A DNA stretch of 64,000 bases from Paraconiothyrium sp. Pb-2020 (taxonomy: Eukaryota > Ascomycota > Dothideomycetes > Pleosporales > Didymosphaeriaceae). The notes beneath the pieces were generated by a model. The model made no database searches. It worked only from the letters and a program-made list of their open reading frames with translations, and was not told the origin of the DNA. This document shows, one piece after another, positions 42,625 to 54,317 of this stretch (positions are counted from its first letter, which is position 1; each line of letters begins with the position of its first letter). The translations under genes were made by a program, and so were the position numbers. Where the stretch lies: positions 868,001-932,000 of the forward strand of contig JAJUBI010000005.1 of assembly GCA_022419385.1 (NCBI GenBank), in the 5' to 3' direction.

Positions 42625-44754
42625 TCAAACCTTGTCCCCCTCGCTCGATATATTCTTTTTCAATGGTCCTTTACCATTAGCACCCGTCATGATTTCCTCA
42701 TCATAACGTCCGTCTTCATCGCTAGTGTTGGCGGCGAAGTCGTCGCTAATCTGATCTCCAACTTCCAGCCACGTACCGCTCGTCGCTGGAATAGGCGACA
42801 GCTTGCAAAGACTCCAGTAAATCACCGCGGCGACGCCAAAGCCGCAGAAGTAGTTCAGGTCATAAATGTGTTGTGCCGCGACGGGAACCTCGCGACCAAT
42901 TGCGCCCGCGAACCCAACGACGTTAATAGCGATGCCCGCGATGTACGCCGCGTACGCGCGCCAGTGGAACCCGAATGTAAAGTAGTACGGCGCCGTCTTC
43001 TTACCAGAGTACAGGTCGTGAATCTGCAGGTACCCTTTGCGAACAATGTAGTAGTCGCAGATCATCACTCCCGCTATCGAAGACAGAAAGACGGAATATG
43101 CCGAGAGGTAGGTGGTGAAGTTGTTGCTGCTGGAGAGCAGATGCCAGGGGCACATGACGAGGCCGACGAGCGCGCAGACGTAGCTGCCGCGACGGATGGT
43201 GAGCCAGCGGGGTGCGAGCGCCGTCATGTCTGTGCCTGCGGAGACGGAGTTGGCTGCGATGTTGGTGCCGAGCTGGGCAAGGGTGAAGGCGGCAGCGATG
43301 ATGAAGACGCCGAAGCGTTGGCCGGAGCCGCCGTTCTCGTTGAGGAAGCTTTCGAGGAGGTCGAGAGGGTCCCAGATGGGTGTGCCGCCGAAGATGACGG
43401 TTGAGGATGAACTGACGATGATGCCGATAAAGCTTGTGATAGCGAAGCCGACCGGGATAGTGACGAGCTGTGGCAAGAATGCATCGCTTGGTTTGCGTGC
43501 GAAACGTGCGAAATCTGGGTCGTTGACGATGAGGGTGGCGAAATTTGCAATCGCAGACATGATCCCCTTGATCATAAGCCAGGCAAGGGCGGAGCCGTGA
43601 GCTTTACCAGGCTGATGCACAATCGGACCAATACCTTTCGCACGGACAATGGCCCAGATAAAGAAGGCAACACCAGCAGTAGGCACGAAAAAGGCCTTGA
43701 CCGTGAAAAGATGGCGAACCTTGTGGACTGGGAACCACAGAGCTGGCAGCGAGCCGGCCCAGAAGAGGAAGAATGAGACAAAGGCCACGGTGTTTGTGCC
43801 CGAGCTGGGGATGGAGTTCTTGATGCCACCGTCGCCAGTGTCGTTGCGCCAATCGTTCCAGATGCTGCGGATCATAAGGTACACGCATGTTCCTCCAATC
43901 CATCCTTGTACACCGTACCAAATACATGCCATAGCTGCTCGGTTGAAGACAGGCCATAATGCACCCCAGATCCCAAAGGATGAGCGACTGACAACTGGAA
44001 AGGATATGTGATATGTGGCACCGATTCGACCGGTGAGGCAGACGAAGCATGCTGCGATCGAGTAGCCGAGCTGCCCCCACATGTTAGATGAGCCGTCATG
44101 TAGGCGACAAACACATGTAACATACCCATACGCAAATCCAGCTCTGCCACCATGAGAGTCCGTCGGCGATGTTACTGCCCGAAATCATCCATGTGTTGAT
44201 GTTGAACGAGTCGGCTGGAGGTTGTTAGCGGCATGCGCTTGACAAGAAGGTACAATTTTCTGGATAACAATCGACCTACCAATCCAGAATCCCACAAAAT
44301 TCCATGCTCCCCATTGCCTTCTCTCGTTTTCAACTGGTTTCAAATCGTGGTTGCTGTATGATCATAAGATTCCGCTCGTTCCACGTATACCTTGTACTTA
44401 CTAAAGCATAAGTTGCGCTGTAGTCAAGTTTTCATCATTCTCTACTGCAAGCTTGTTGACCCAGTGGGTGACCTTTGAACTCTTCAACTTCTCCATGATG
44501 TCCCAGGGAAGGCAGCAGGCTGCTTCGTCGCTGTCGTGAACTTCATGTAGTGCAACGACCGGGGCGGTTTTATATATCAAGTTGGAGCTGCTGCTACTGC
44601 TGCTGGGCGATACCGCCGACCCATAATTGTTGTTACTGGCAGCAAGAGGATGACGTGGGGAAAATGGTGGCCGACTGTCTGTGCGGTGCGGGTTCCCGTC
44701 CGCTCTCAACAGCGGTTCGTGCTCTGATGGATCCAGCTTGACGTGGGCCGGCAA
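42625..44754 (-). CDS. NCS1 permease (uracil/allantoin/uridine type)
   Basis: Proton symporter for nucleobases or related compounds at the plasma membrane, 12 helices. Four exons in phase: 44402..44754, 44280..44353, 44126..44214, 42625..44070; 653 residues from the first ATG. Motifs: LYNHDLKPVE, RQWGAWNFVGFWIADSFNI (helix 1), MISGSN, SWWQSW, LTGRIGATYHISFPV (helix 3), WYGVQGWIGG, NDPDFARFAR (helix 6) and the C-terminal cytoplasmic tail with acidic and Lys stretches. The N-terminal ~80 residues are Ser-rich with an EHEPLL motif (a dileucine-type sorting signal, inference); the downstream ATG near 44496 would remove them. Substrate uncertain: NFVGFWIADSFNINTW fits the Fur-type branch. Convergent with URB2, 98 bp apart. 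Confidence 0.9.
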
Positions 44755-45735
44755 AACTAAGCGAAGGGGGATCGTGATTCTCTAATTCAAAGCCGCGGCG
44801 CAGAATTAAGGCGTGACCTGGGGTTGGTCGTGCTGTGATGGCACAAATAACGCAGACGTTGCTCTGTCCTAGAATCATCAAGGGGCGTGTAGACGCAAAC
44901 ATATATTCAGCTGGTTGAAGGCGTTGGGGCATGATGGTGATAACGCGGATGTAGTATTGGTCGCATAACGCGCATCAGTGGAACATACGCGGAGCGTCCC
45001 GCCAATCTTATCGGGCGAGTAATAGCGCCCGCCATCAGTCAAGAGACTCACTGTTGGCCGACAGGCAGTGCGTGACGAATAACTGGACCCTGTGGATCTT
45101 GCAGTTGAAAGGCGCATTCGCGGAACAACCTTATCAGACGCAAATAGACGCTCATCAGACGCAAATAGACGCTCATCAGACGCATTCACGTGGCCGTGGC
45201 TAACGCCAATAAACTAGACGTTTGGGACGCAGTCATCCGCATGCTCACGATGGTATCAGCAGATACGATGTCGGAGAGGCAGAGAGATGCTGCTGTGACT
45301 CGATAGAAACTTGTCAAATAGTCTGTGCGTATGGGGAAGAGGCTCTTTATCGTGTTCCCTCGGACGTTGACGCGTGATGTTGCACTTGGAACGTGGAGGG
45401 CTAGTGCGGGACAGGCATAGCATTGCGATAGGCGTTGTGGGGTGCGTCGCCGCCTCGGGAGGACCAGTAAGAGACCGCTCCCGGTGCTTAGTATCTGTTT
45501 GACTCGATGAGATCTCGTAACTAGCTGCCGCCTAAGACTGTACTTAGAATCCATGGCACGCCCGACAACAACGCTCGCTTTTTGCCCAACCTTCGTAATG
45601 CGATTAGAATTCAACCTTGGAATATTTGACCATAAACCGCCCCTGTAGAGGTCGATGTCCGTCCTCGTAGCATCGAAATACGTACCACCTACTGCGTCCT
45701 GCACTGCGCAACCTTGAGCATGTCTCTGGTCGCAC
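44755..45735. other. Intergenic region, GEN1-like gene to permease
   Basis: 981 bp: 3' flank of the nuclease gene and promoter of the permease. It holds a short 21-bp tandem repeat (listed). Open frames here are weakly protein-like. Confidence 0.5.
45135..45184. repeat. 21-bp tandem repeat, 2.4 copies
   Basis: Unit CAGACGCAAATAGACGCTCA followed by T: two perfect copies and an 8-bp partial third. CAGACG occurs once per unit. A minisatellite-like tract within the permease upstream region. Confidence 0.85.
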
Positions 45736-48041
45736 CTAGGTCAGGTCAATGGTTTCGATATCCTCTGGCAAAGAGCGAGGCTCGGTATCTTGATATGAAG
45801 GTGTTGATAGGGGAGCGAATTGCATAGACACCATAGCTTGCTTAGACGTGACTTCGTCTTCATTCTCGGAGGTGGTGAAGTATCGAAGACGAGCGGCCCT
45901 AACTTCTGCTGCGCTAGAGCCTGAACTGCTTTTCGGGTGTCTGGCTGGGGAAACTGTCACGGCAGCCGTAGGTGATGTTGTGCCAGAGGCCTGTAGATGC
46001 CCTTCACGCACAACACTACTTAGTGCAGAGTCGAGCCTAGAAGAGTACGAGTTCGATGATCCCACAATCGATTTTTTCACGGAATCCGTTAGGTGAGGTA
46101 CGACGGGGGATGAGCGCTCCGTATCCGACCACTCTCGCCGTGCTACACCATCAAGACTGTTGCCGTGGTTCGTTTGAGACGGCAAAACCGTTGCAATAGG
46201 CGCATCGGGCTTCTGTAAACTGAGCTGAATAGCTCTGTTCAGGGCTTCGTCTCCATTTTCATTATCCGTGCTTCCCGGACTGTCTCCAAGATCTATGATA
46301 CTGGAACGTCTTTGCAATGGCGTGGTGTCCTCTTCGGAATCCGATAGCAGGGTAATATACACTTTCTCAGAGCGTATGGGCCGGGTACTCGTGGAGTGGC
46401 GACCAGATGTGGTGTCTGGTATGCAGGATCGTCCGCCCATGACAGGCCCCAGGTGGGACGGGCTAGCACTCGCCCTACGCGAATTTGCACGCTTGTTCTG
46501 GCATGTGGACAGTTCTCGTTCAATCGCAATGACCGACGTCACGTTGCTGCTTTCAGCATCGTCCTCTGCCTGCCTCTTTCGCTTTCCTAGGGTTTTGGGG
46601 TCTGATGGTGGGTCTAGCACGCTTGAGGGCAAGAGCCTCTGCAGTAGGTATGTTGGAATTTCTGCATTTACAGTGTGATCCGGATCAAAAGGGTCCCGCA
46701 ATTTACTGGTCCAGTATCCAGCTCGCTCGCCTTCGAAGTCTTTCTGCTGCAGCGTTGTAAGGCCGAAGGGAGAGAATGCAAGTGATCTCAGCAATAGTGG
46801 CGATTGTGAATGAGTGCTGTCTTTCTTGGTATGTCGTTTCTTTAGCTTGATTTGATGCAAATGCTCCTTTGGTGACGTTGGATCACGAGCGACGAGAAAT
46901 CTAGTTAGAAGGACCGGTCCAACCCAATTCATGTAGAGTTTGCCCCAGATGTTAAAGCGAGAGCTAGTCACCTCCAGGAGCTTGAGCTCGTCAAAAGGAA
47001 CATTCCAGCCGTTGCGTAGCCCGCGTAAGTTTTGTAGTTGATCATCTGTCGAGACTTTGGGCCGGTTGTACTTTTCCAGCGTCTTGATGTCGGGGAAGGC
47101 TGGATCAAAGTCGGGTTTGCGGCCTTTCCGTGTCAGGAAGAAATCAAATAGTTGGGTTCGCCATAATGCACAGTCTGCCCTGGTTCTGCATTGGCACAGT
47201 GATGTGCCCAAGCCCGCGCGAACTGCAGCAGTGGCCATCGCAGAGCCACAATTGCGCAGCCCTTTGTGGTAGTCTCCACCGCAAAGCATAACAAAGAGCA
47301 CCAATCCTTCGCGATCAAAACTGTGTTTCTCTCGGATGTCCCGCCTGTATACCACCTGAAAGCACGGAACATATAAGCACAAAGTTGGATGTATGCTGCA
47401 TCTCGTCGGCACTCACCCTTACAGACGTCCCACTCTTCTTCGTGTTCTCCTTCGAACGATCGCGGTTCCCCTTTTCCTTTGCCACACGATCGTCACGGAT
47501 CAAGACGCTACAACCAAACATAAGCGTATCCGAATCCTGTGAGAAAACTGCATCGACTAAGCCCAGCTATTGCAGACGAGCACATTCCGCCTCGGCTTCG
47601 CCTGGGGCCTCGTGATGTGGGATGCGGAAGTAGTCTAGCAGCTCTTTGAGTAGCCTCCGCTCTTCGTAGTTGATCTCCCCTCCTCCCCGCTTCCCATGCT
47701 TCCAGGGCTTGCCCGGACCATCGAAAACGAACAAGAGTTGTACGTTCAACGTCAGAAGGCGGCAAATGCGGTAGAACATGGATTTTTCGATGCCCTGAAA
47801 AGCCGGTTCATTCGAATCTGAAGGGCAAGGTCAGTGTAAATAGCATTTTGCTCGTCCTTGACTCACTCTCGCGTATCGTATAGACTTGCTGTGGTGTAAG
47901 ATTGTTGAACCTCCAATCGGGCTCATCAACGGCAACTCGTAAAGGACGGCTATGACGCTTGAAGTGGTCCTCGGCCAACTGAGCGATGGGCACGCTGTGA
48001 TCTTCATTTTTGATCACGTCCCAAAGCCCAATGATACCCAT
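45736..48041 (-). CDS. GEN1/Yen1-like XPG-family structure-specific nuclease with in-frame TAG
   Basis: Family members cut Holliday junctions and flaps during recombination. Exons 47867..48041, 47417..47817, 45736..47355. XPG-N: MGIIGLWDVIKN, LRVAVDEPDWRFNN, VQLLFVFDGPGKPWK. XPG-I: HEAPGEAEAECARLQ, then LGLVDAVFSQDSDTLMFG. H3TH region: LVLFVMLCGGDYHKGL; the catalytic acids (EAEAE, DSD, GGDY) are visible. Between ARLQ and LGLVD the codon at 47567..47569 is TAG (codon 142), where relatives, as I remember them, have Gln (CAG); no splice arrangement removes it without losing conserved residues. The frame is otherwise intact for 731 codons and continues into the long C-terminal Ser/Arg-rich tail typical of the group. 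So the gene is either newly broken, read through, or carries a sequencing error. Divergent from the F-box-like gene. Confidence 0.85.
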
Positions 48042-48548
48042 TGGGAGTAATCGCAGGGCTCCGCTGCGCAAGCAACGAAGCGCAGAGGGGTGCAGTAACG
48101 GCTATGCGAGAGAGATGGACGATGGCTTTGATTGTTATGACAGTGGAACAAGGAGAAGGTATCTAAGAGGCTAAACAAGAGGATTCGCGCTGGTGTCACT
48201 CGAGGAAGCCGTGACACGATCCTCCTTCCCACCCCTGCTAGCGTGCTAGCGAAACGCGACCTCACATGACCCGCGCTGTGCAGGTGTGCTCGACTTGGAA
48301 CTCCGATCAAACCCTGTCGCCGATTGGCTCCCAAAGCAGTGTTCATGGCGCGAACAAAAAGCCGCTGGTAATCTGTGAGGTATGCACATGCAGGTGCTGC
48401 TGAGGGGCTAAACACACCGGCAACCTTGGAAGTATGACAGCACGTGCAATTCACGTGATGCCAGGCAGCACCTCTCTACATAGCCTACAATAAGCGACGT
48501 CCCCGCACTTTCCTCCTTCTTCTGCGGCATCCAATAAATACATCTGTC
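48042..48548. other. Divergent intergenic region, nuclease / F-box-like
   Basis: 507 bp with both promoters; TAAATA near 48534 lies only about 15 bp before the F-box-like ATG, too close to be its TATA box. Nothing else seen. Confidence 0.45.
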
Positions 48549-49640
48549 ATGTGTCCACCAGGTGTCGACCAGACGTGTCGCACGTCTCAGCAATGGCACT
48601 TGCTTGTACCAAGCCTCCATCAGCGTCTTCCCTTAGATTCTGTTGGCGATGCAACTACCAGGTTTTCCAGGACAACCCCTGAAGACTTCTTACGAGGGAC
48701 TGCAGCTCTCGGCCTATTCGACAAGCTGGCTTGGCCCTGTGCTGCTCTGTCCCAATCAGCCTCGAAAGTTAGTGTGATTCGTAAGGATGTGAGCTTGTCG
48801 CCCATCGAACGGCTACCTACTGAGCTTCTCGCCATGATCATGGACGACCAAGAGCTGCAGGCTACGGATGTCATCAATACTGGGCTCTGTTCTCGGTATC
48901 TGTGGTCCCACGCGATGCTGCACGTTAAGCGCAACGTCTTGGAGAGTTCGCCGACGTGGGCAGGACAACCTTTACTATGCACTGGAACTTGGTTGGACGA
49001 GCTACCTCCGGCCATCTACGAGCGCTACCCTGAGGAGCGGAAAAGGGAGCAAGTTTATCAAGGGCGTGTTGGTCGTTGGTACGGCCCTTGTCCTGCTCGG
49101 GTCTGGAACTGGAATGCCGTATCTGTTGGCGACGAAAACAATAAGCACGTCGACAGACCGATTCGAGAAATCTGGTCCGATGCATTGACCACATGTGTGG
49201 ATAGCTTAGACATTTCTGGGGCCGAGTTAGAATCTTTGTGGGAGGACATGCTTGGAGTTCTCACGTTGGGTGAAGACGACACCGGTCAGCTTGTCCTGCG
49301 TAATCTGGACACTCGGGAGTACTTCAGACTTTGTGTAAGGGCTTTAATGAACCGATGCATGCTGGAGGTACTCGTCATGGGTTCTGAGTGGCTTACCTTG
49401 GACAAAGCTTTATTGTCCAAGATATGCTGGGGGGTTCCGAGCCGACTTGCACAACCTGGGGATAAGGGATGGAAGTTGACCCATGGTGATTGGGCTGGTC
49501 ATACGTTCGATGTGATCTCCGACGATGCCATCAACATAGATGGATGGAAGGACGTGACGCGCACAATCGTGGAAGATAATCAAGCATGGCGGACAGAGTG
49601 CAAGCCACAAAAGACGGATTGGCTGGAGGTTGTAACATAA
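48549..49640 (+). CDS. F-box-like hypothetical protein
   Basis: Single exon, 363 residues. A short F-box-like element at about residues 83-125: SLSPIERLPTELLAMIMDD, then VINTGLCSRYLWSHAM, which would dock to Skp1 of an SCF ubiquitin ligase. No LRR, WD or Kelch repeats follow; the rest (~240 residues) is Trp-rich and acidic and unlike anything I recognise (for example TWLDELPPAIYERYPEE, GRWYGPCPARVWNW). Fungal genomes carry many such F-box orphans. The first ~80 residues could be leader rather than protein; a start nearer residue 50 would still keep the F-box. Confidence 0.7.
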   Translation: MCPPGVDQTCRTSQQWHLLVPSLHQRLPLDSVGDATTRFSRTTPEDFLRGTAALGLFDKLAWPCAALSQSASKVSVIRKDVSLSPIERLPTELLAMIMDDQELQATDVINTGLCSRYLWSHAMLHVKRNVLESSPTWAGQPLLCTGTWLDELPPAIYERYPEERKREQVYQGRVGRWYGPCPARVWNWNAVSVGDENNKHVDRPIREIWSDALTTCVDSLDISGAELESLWEDMLGVLTLGEDDTGQLVLRNLDTREYFRLCVRALMNRCMLEVLVMGSEWLTLDKALLSKICWGVPSRLAQPGDKGWKLTHGDWAGHTFDVISDDAINIDGWKDVTRTIVEDNQAWRTECKPQKTDWLEVVT

Positions 49641-50327
49641 TTCAAGCGTGTTCGGATGCAAAAGGGTGTGTAGCGTAGATTGCAAGAATATAGGAGGTAT
49701 GAAGAAGTGTTGTAACCATTGGAGATATGAAAACAAGCCAGACAGGAGTACAGCACAGTTTCGCGCCCTACCATTTGATTTTCCAGCCCTTCCTCAGCTT
49801 TCGCCACTGTGTTGTACAAAGGACACTCCTCAGACTCAGTACACAGTACTTCAATAGCCTCATCAGGTAGTTATTTCTGCATGCTTACAGATCAATCCGA
49901 GCGATTTTGAAGTGCAAGATGTGTGAAAATCATCCATTGCTCGCAACGCGCCGTGTCGACACTCCAGTATCACGGCAAGTGTCTTCAGCCAAAGCAGAAT
50001 GTTAATCGCTCGCTGTATCATCTATCTGGGATGTACTGTAAGCCTTCTCGCTGCACTGCGACGTTCCAAGAGAAAGTTCTTGCAGCATGTGTACGGTCTT
50101 GAAGTCCCTGATGATAAAAACGTCACGTTGTCATCAGGTTGCTTCAGCGTCATCCACCACTCTGCTTGGCGCCGAGAACAAGCTGATAGCTAACTTGCGC
50201 AGGATCGAGTCGGACGCAGCAAGAGAATATGGTATGGCTGCCGGATACTGTCTTGCAAAGAAGTCGTCACGCGAGTCGAGCTGCAAGCATGGAATGCTTG
50301 GGTCAATGGCTGCTGCGTATCGATGCT
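49641..50327. other. Convergent intergenic region
   Basis: 687 bp between the ends of the F-box-like and AlcR-like genes; nothing further seen. Frames at 49999-50327 are antisense to or downstream of the regulator. Confidence 0.5.
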
Positions 50328-53221
50328 TCACCCAGCGCAGGCTACGGTACTTGGCCGCATTGTAGGGAATGTATTGACCACTTTTTCTCGCCTGAGCTTC
50401 AGCTCTTCCGTGAGCAGATTTGCTGCCGAAAAGGCTTTGTCGGACCTTTGGCCAAGGTATCTCAAGGCTTTGACGCAATTCTCGGCTCGTTTGAACGCGT
50501 CTTCCTGGCCAAGGCTACTCCTATTTCGCGCTGCAGCAGTTTCAATTAGCACAGCTCCAGCCGTGGCGAAAGCCCGAATGAGGACATCAGACCAAGGCTC
50601 GGATAAGAGCGCCCCTTGGCCTATTGAGAAAAGGCTGCTCTTTGCCTGAGACAGGATACCATCTTCTTGCGAGCACGCACATCTCGCGATGTCTGATAGT
50701 GAGCGACAATTCTCTTCCCTGAACCGGGAGATGAAGTTCAAGGAGTCCCTCTCACGACGCCTAGCATCGAATCCGGACTCCGTCTCGTCCATAGTATCTA
50801 TCAGGTCTGCCAACAGTAAGGTGGCCAGATGCCAATGTCCGGCCAAGCAAACGTACCACGACTGCACTCGTTCAGGCAGTTCTTCATGGTGTTCGATGCA
50901 GTTGCGGATGAAAGGCGCATAAGTCCTTTGCCAATGCTCGTAAACTTCCAGCGCGCTGTGGACGGCGGCCTCAATCTTCTCACTCCGCGCCGGACGAGCC
51001 AGCAGCGTTTGAATCCGTGTCACCTTGCGGAAAAGCAGCACTTTGATTGGTGCTGCTTCACACAAGAGCGAGGCAGCTTCGTCTTCCGAGCAAGGCCATC
51101 TCACCTGTGTACGTTGCTTTCGCATGCGCTGACGTCTGAATAACAGATCATCCCAAACGTCTTCTGCTCTCGGATCTGAAGGAATGGGCGCTACTGGGCT
51201 GGACTGGCCTTCCCGAACCATACTCCTAATTGCTGGTAGGTCGCTGTCCTCGAGTGAGACAACAAGAGGCCGTTTGTGCATCGCTGATGACAATGTATCA
51301 AACATGATACCAAGCCAAAAAAGCACGTCGACAGTCGCGCGATCGGTCGCTTCCAGTCCACTTGTCTGCAGGTGCTTCCAGCACCGTGGCTTCTTCTTTC
51401 GACGACCTCCGAAAGCCCCGGACACCGTCATTCTTGAACGTAACGAATGAATTAATCGCAGTCCTTGCTCAAGATGAAGTGGAGGCCCGTCATCGTTCAT
51501 TGTGAGGTCCAGCTTTGAGAGGAGATCTTCACATTCTTTTACATCTCCGTCCTCGTCTGCTTTAGCCTCCGGTGACTGATGACTCTGCTCACTTCCGGGA
51601 GATAATTTGATCTGTTCTGACTCATCCTCTGGCTTCTGTGTCAATGAGAAGACAATATGCGCAAGCACCACTCGAAATGATTCGATGTCGGCTGCCTCAC
51701 GAACTGCTCTGCGGGCTTGATGCCATGCAGTCAGCTGCAGAGAACGATCGAACTTAGTCTGATTCGAGTTCGTTTGGCGGGGATGTTTGGTGTACCCTGT
51801 TCTCTCGTCCACCTGGAAAGGGTATCTGGCTCGTCGTTTTGCGTCTGGTACAGCCCACTGCGATGCAAACGAAAAGATCGCCAAATTCAAAGCCCTGGAA
51901 GCTGCTCTGTCTTCAGGCAGGGTCAATAGCCTCCCTCGCACCGAAGGTGATTGGTCTAATTTAAACACTCGATGATAGATACGGTTCCAGTCTGGGCCAC
52001 AATTATCCGGAAGAGATACATCGCAATCTTTACTGTATGGACAAGTCTTTTCAGTCAACCAGCAGGACAGATGAGTCTCAAAACTATCGTGATAGATCCT
52101 GAGCAGACCATCCGCTAGAAAAGCAGTGTTCGCCGAGGAAAGCAAGTCATTTGTGAGGGCTATTGATGAATGCGAGATCGAGCTCGTTGCTGAAGAACCT
52201 CGCCGCCTTCGTTTGCTGGATATGCGCACGATGCCGTTTGGAGATTTTGAATCTTCGGATGAGCCCGCACTTGGGCTAGACTCTTCATTGCTGGGAACGA
52301 TGTCGCTCGGGGAGGCTGTGTTGATAGAGGAACCGTTGCCTGAGTCCCACTCAACAAGAGAAGCGTCGTGTGGTTGTTTGAAGTGGTTGCTTGGGCAGGC
52401 TCCATCAATCACGGGTGGATTATCCCATAAGAAGTCGGTCGGCACAAAGTCGTACTGGAACGGAGGAGTCAAGTTATCACTGAACTGTATTCCGCATGGG
52501 AAGTCTGCGAAGGTGACTCCGAAATTGACCGGCTCGGACGGTTCCACGTAATTTACTCCATTACCCATGTCCGAACCAGCGGACAGTTGTGGGGCTTGCT
52601 GACCACATGGTTGGGCGACTACATCTTTGCGATCTTGTGAGCGATTCCTATTTGTACACCGTTTCTTTGTTGGCGGTGCCGAGTTTGGCTGCGGTGTCGT
52701 TGCTTGCAGGATCCGTTGTGATCGGAGCCACTCGAATGTACAGGTCTTCTTCGTTTTTTCGCAATTGCCGCACGGCGCGAGGGGCCCAAAAACATCTGTA
52801 TCGTCAAACATCTGCATGACTACTAGGTGTGGTAAAAGGGTCATACCACTGTAATGGAATGTAACAGGGTTTTCTCCGCTGCTACTGTTCCCATTCAACA
52901 ACGCATCTTCCAATATGGAGGCGTCGCATGCCCTTTTTCCTTTCCGGCTGCAGTAGAGGTCAGCGCATCTTCACAAACGAGATAACATATAAAGCATGCT
53001 TGCGCTAAACGTCCGACATATAATCCGTCACATTACGCGACATGTCTATGAGCAATGCGACGGCTCATTGACATATTGAAAAAGGTTACGTACCACTGGT
53101 CGCAACACCGGTTCTGCTTCCTGCTCGTCCTCGCCGATTTCGGCCCACTCGTCCCAGCCTGAGCGGGTGAAGTCCACGCGTAGTCGAGGAACGATGTGGG
53201 CTGGACGTCTACGAAGTTCAT
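50328..53221 (-). CDS. AlcR-like Zn2Cys6 transcription factor
   Basis: Resembles AlcR, activator of ethanol-use genes in Aspergillus nidulans. Exons 53094..53221, 52847..52947, 50328..52795, in phase; 898 residues against 821 for AlcR. The zinc cluster is split over all three exons: CDQCRKGKRACD (Cys 40, 43, 50) and CGNCEKTKKTCTFEWL (Cys 85, 88, 95). CRKGKR and CTFxWLxSQ are AlcR-like. The spacer between the two halves is 34 residues (51 if intron 2 is kept), far longer than the usual 5-9 and than AlcR's 16. Intron 2 (52796..52846, 51 bp) is in frame and stop-free. A basic patch SSKRRRRGS (near residue 230) may be a nuclear signal. The middle and C-terminal parts are the regulatory region. 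Next to an iron-type alcohol dehydrogenase. Confidence 0.85.
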
Positions 53222-54317
53222 GACCGCGACCCAGGATTCGATGGCGAGAATAAGGAAAGAGATGACGCTCGCTAGAAGTGGTCACAAATAGGACGGCGGC
53301 GGCGGAGGGGCTTGTGCACCCATGACATGCGAGACGACCCCGCACGTGTTTGTTAGCTCCACTGCCATGCCACGTTAGGACGGTCTGGTATTGCGGGGAA
53401 AGGGAAATGCAGGGTCAGGACCCGTCTGCCATGCATTAAAAGACACCGATGGCACGTCAAGTACAGCGAGAATTTGCCTGGGTATTCTACTCGGGCCTCA
53501 TAGGTGTCATTGGAACATTCCGCGTGGACACAGCTCTTGATGGTATCAGCATCGCTGCTTGCGATAACGCTACCCCACTGTTTAAAGGTCGCACTAACCG
53601 TTATCCTGGGCGGCCACATAAGGCTGACAATTGCCTTCAAAAGGTCCACAGGTTTGGCATCGGCTATTTGTACCTTTACCCATCCAACGGAACAGCTCCG
53701 GTTCCGCTCTCCGAAGGGTGCCACCTTTTGCAAATCTACTCGCTATACCTTCGTGTAAGGGATAATCTGTGTATCACATAGGAAGGTGAAGGCAACATCC
53801 TTGCACAATTACACCTGCGAGCCTCCAGTTGTCGATCCCATCATCACCGCATCACTTAGCAACGACGCTGTCGTTCAACGCTCGGGTTCATTTATGTTCT
53901 TATGTACGCGTTTCGGGCGGAGATAGGAGATCTAGAGTCAGCTGTCAACACACCCGCCCTCCCTCGTCAGGACTGGAACATCCGGCGAATCCCGGCGAGT
54001 GGTCATAGCCAGTCACGTTCCCTGGTGAGACACGAAGATGGTCCTATGCCTTCCCGATCGAGTTGATCAAGCCATTTCCGCATGCGCTTTTAGGATGTAC
54101 ACAGCTCACGAACGAGTAACACAAAGCTTTGCGAGTGGATGTCAGCGGATGAGCTAAGGTTAGCGTCACGGATCCTGATCCGAAGAACGAGCTGTTACCG
54201 GTACTTCGTACGTTCGCACGAGTGGCGTCTTATATATAGGGTTACTTGGCAAGTAACAGCAGTGCGGGCGCTTCTCTATCAAGAGCTGTATCATTTAACT
54301 TGAGGTAATAATTCAAC
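53222..54317. promoter_or_regulatory. Divergent region, AlcR-like regulator / iron-type ADH
   Basis: 1.1 kb holding both promoters. Near 53290 is a GGCGGCGGCGG run. Sites fitting the AlcR consensus WGCGG (either strand) lie at 53847, 54078 and 54263, but about four are expected by chance in this length. TATATATAG at 54231..54239, 79 bp before the ADH start, is a good TATA box. Confidence 0.5.
54231..54239 (+). promoter_or_regulatory. TATA box of iron-type alcohol dehydrogenase
   Basis: TATATATAG 79 bp before the ATG at 54318; no ATG between. Confidence 0.6.

Noticed and set aside
42868..43404. 178-codon + frame
   Set aside because: Antisense to the NCS1 permease and rich in Ala/Glu/Val from codon mirror effects.
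45186..45704. 172-codon minus frame upstream of the permease
   Set aside because: No motif; composition like intergenic DNA and start within the 3' flank of the nuclease.
47530..47620. An intron removing the TAG in the nuclease gene
   Set aside because: The available GT...AG pairs create a new stop or delete conserved XPG-I residues.
53222..54317. AlcR-type WGCGG sites as a functional array
   Set aside because: Three sites found where about four are expected by chance; no direct or inverted pair spacing seen.
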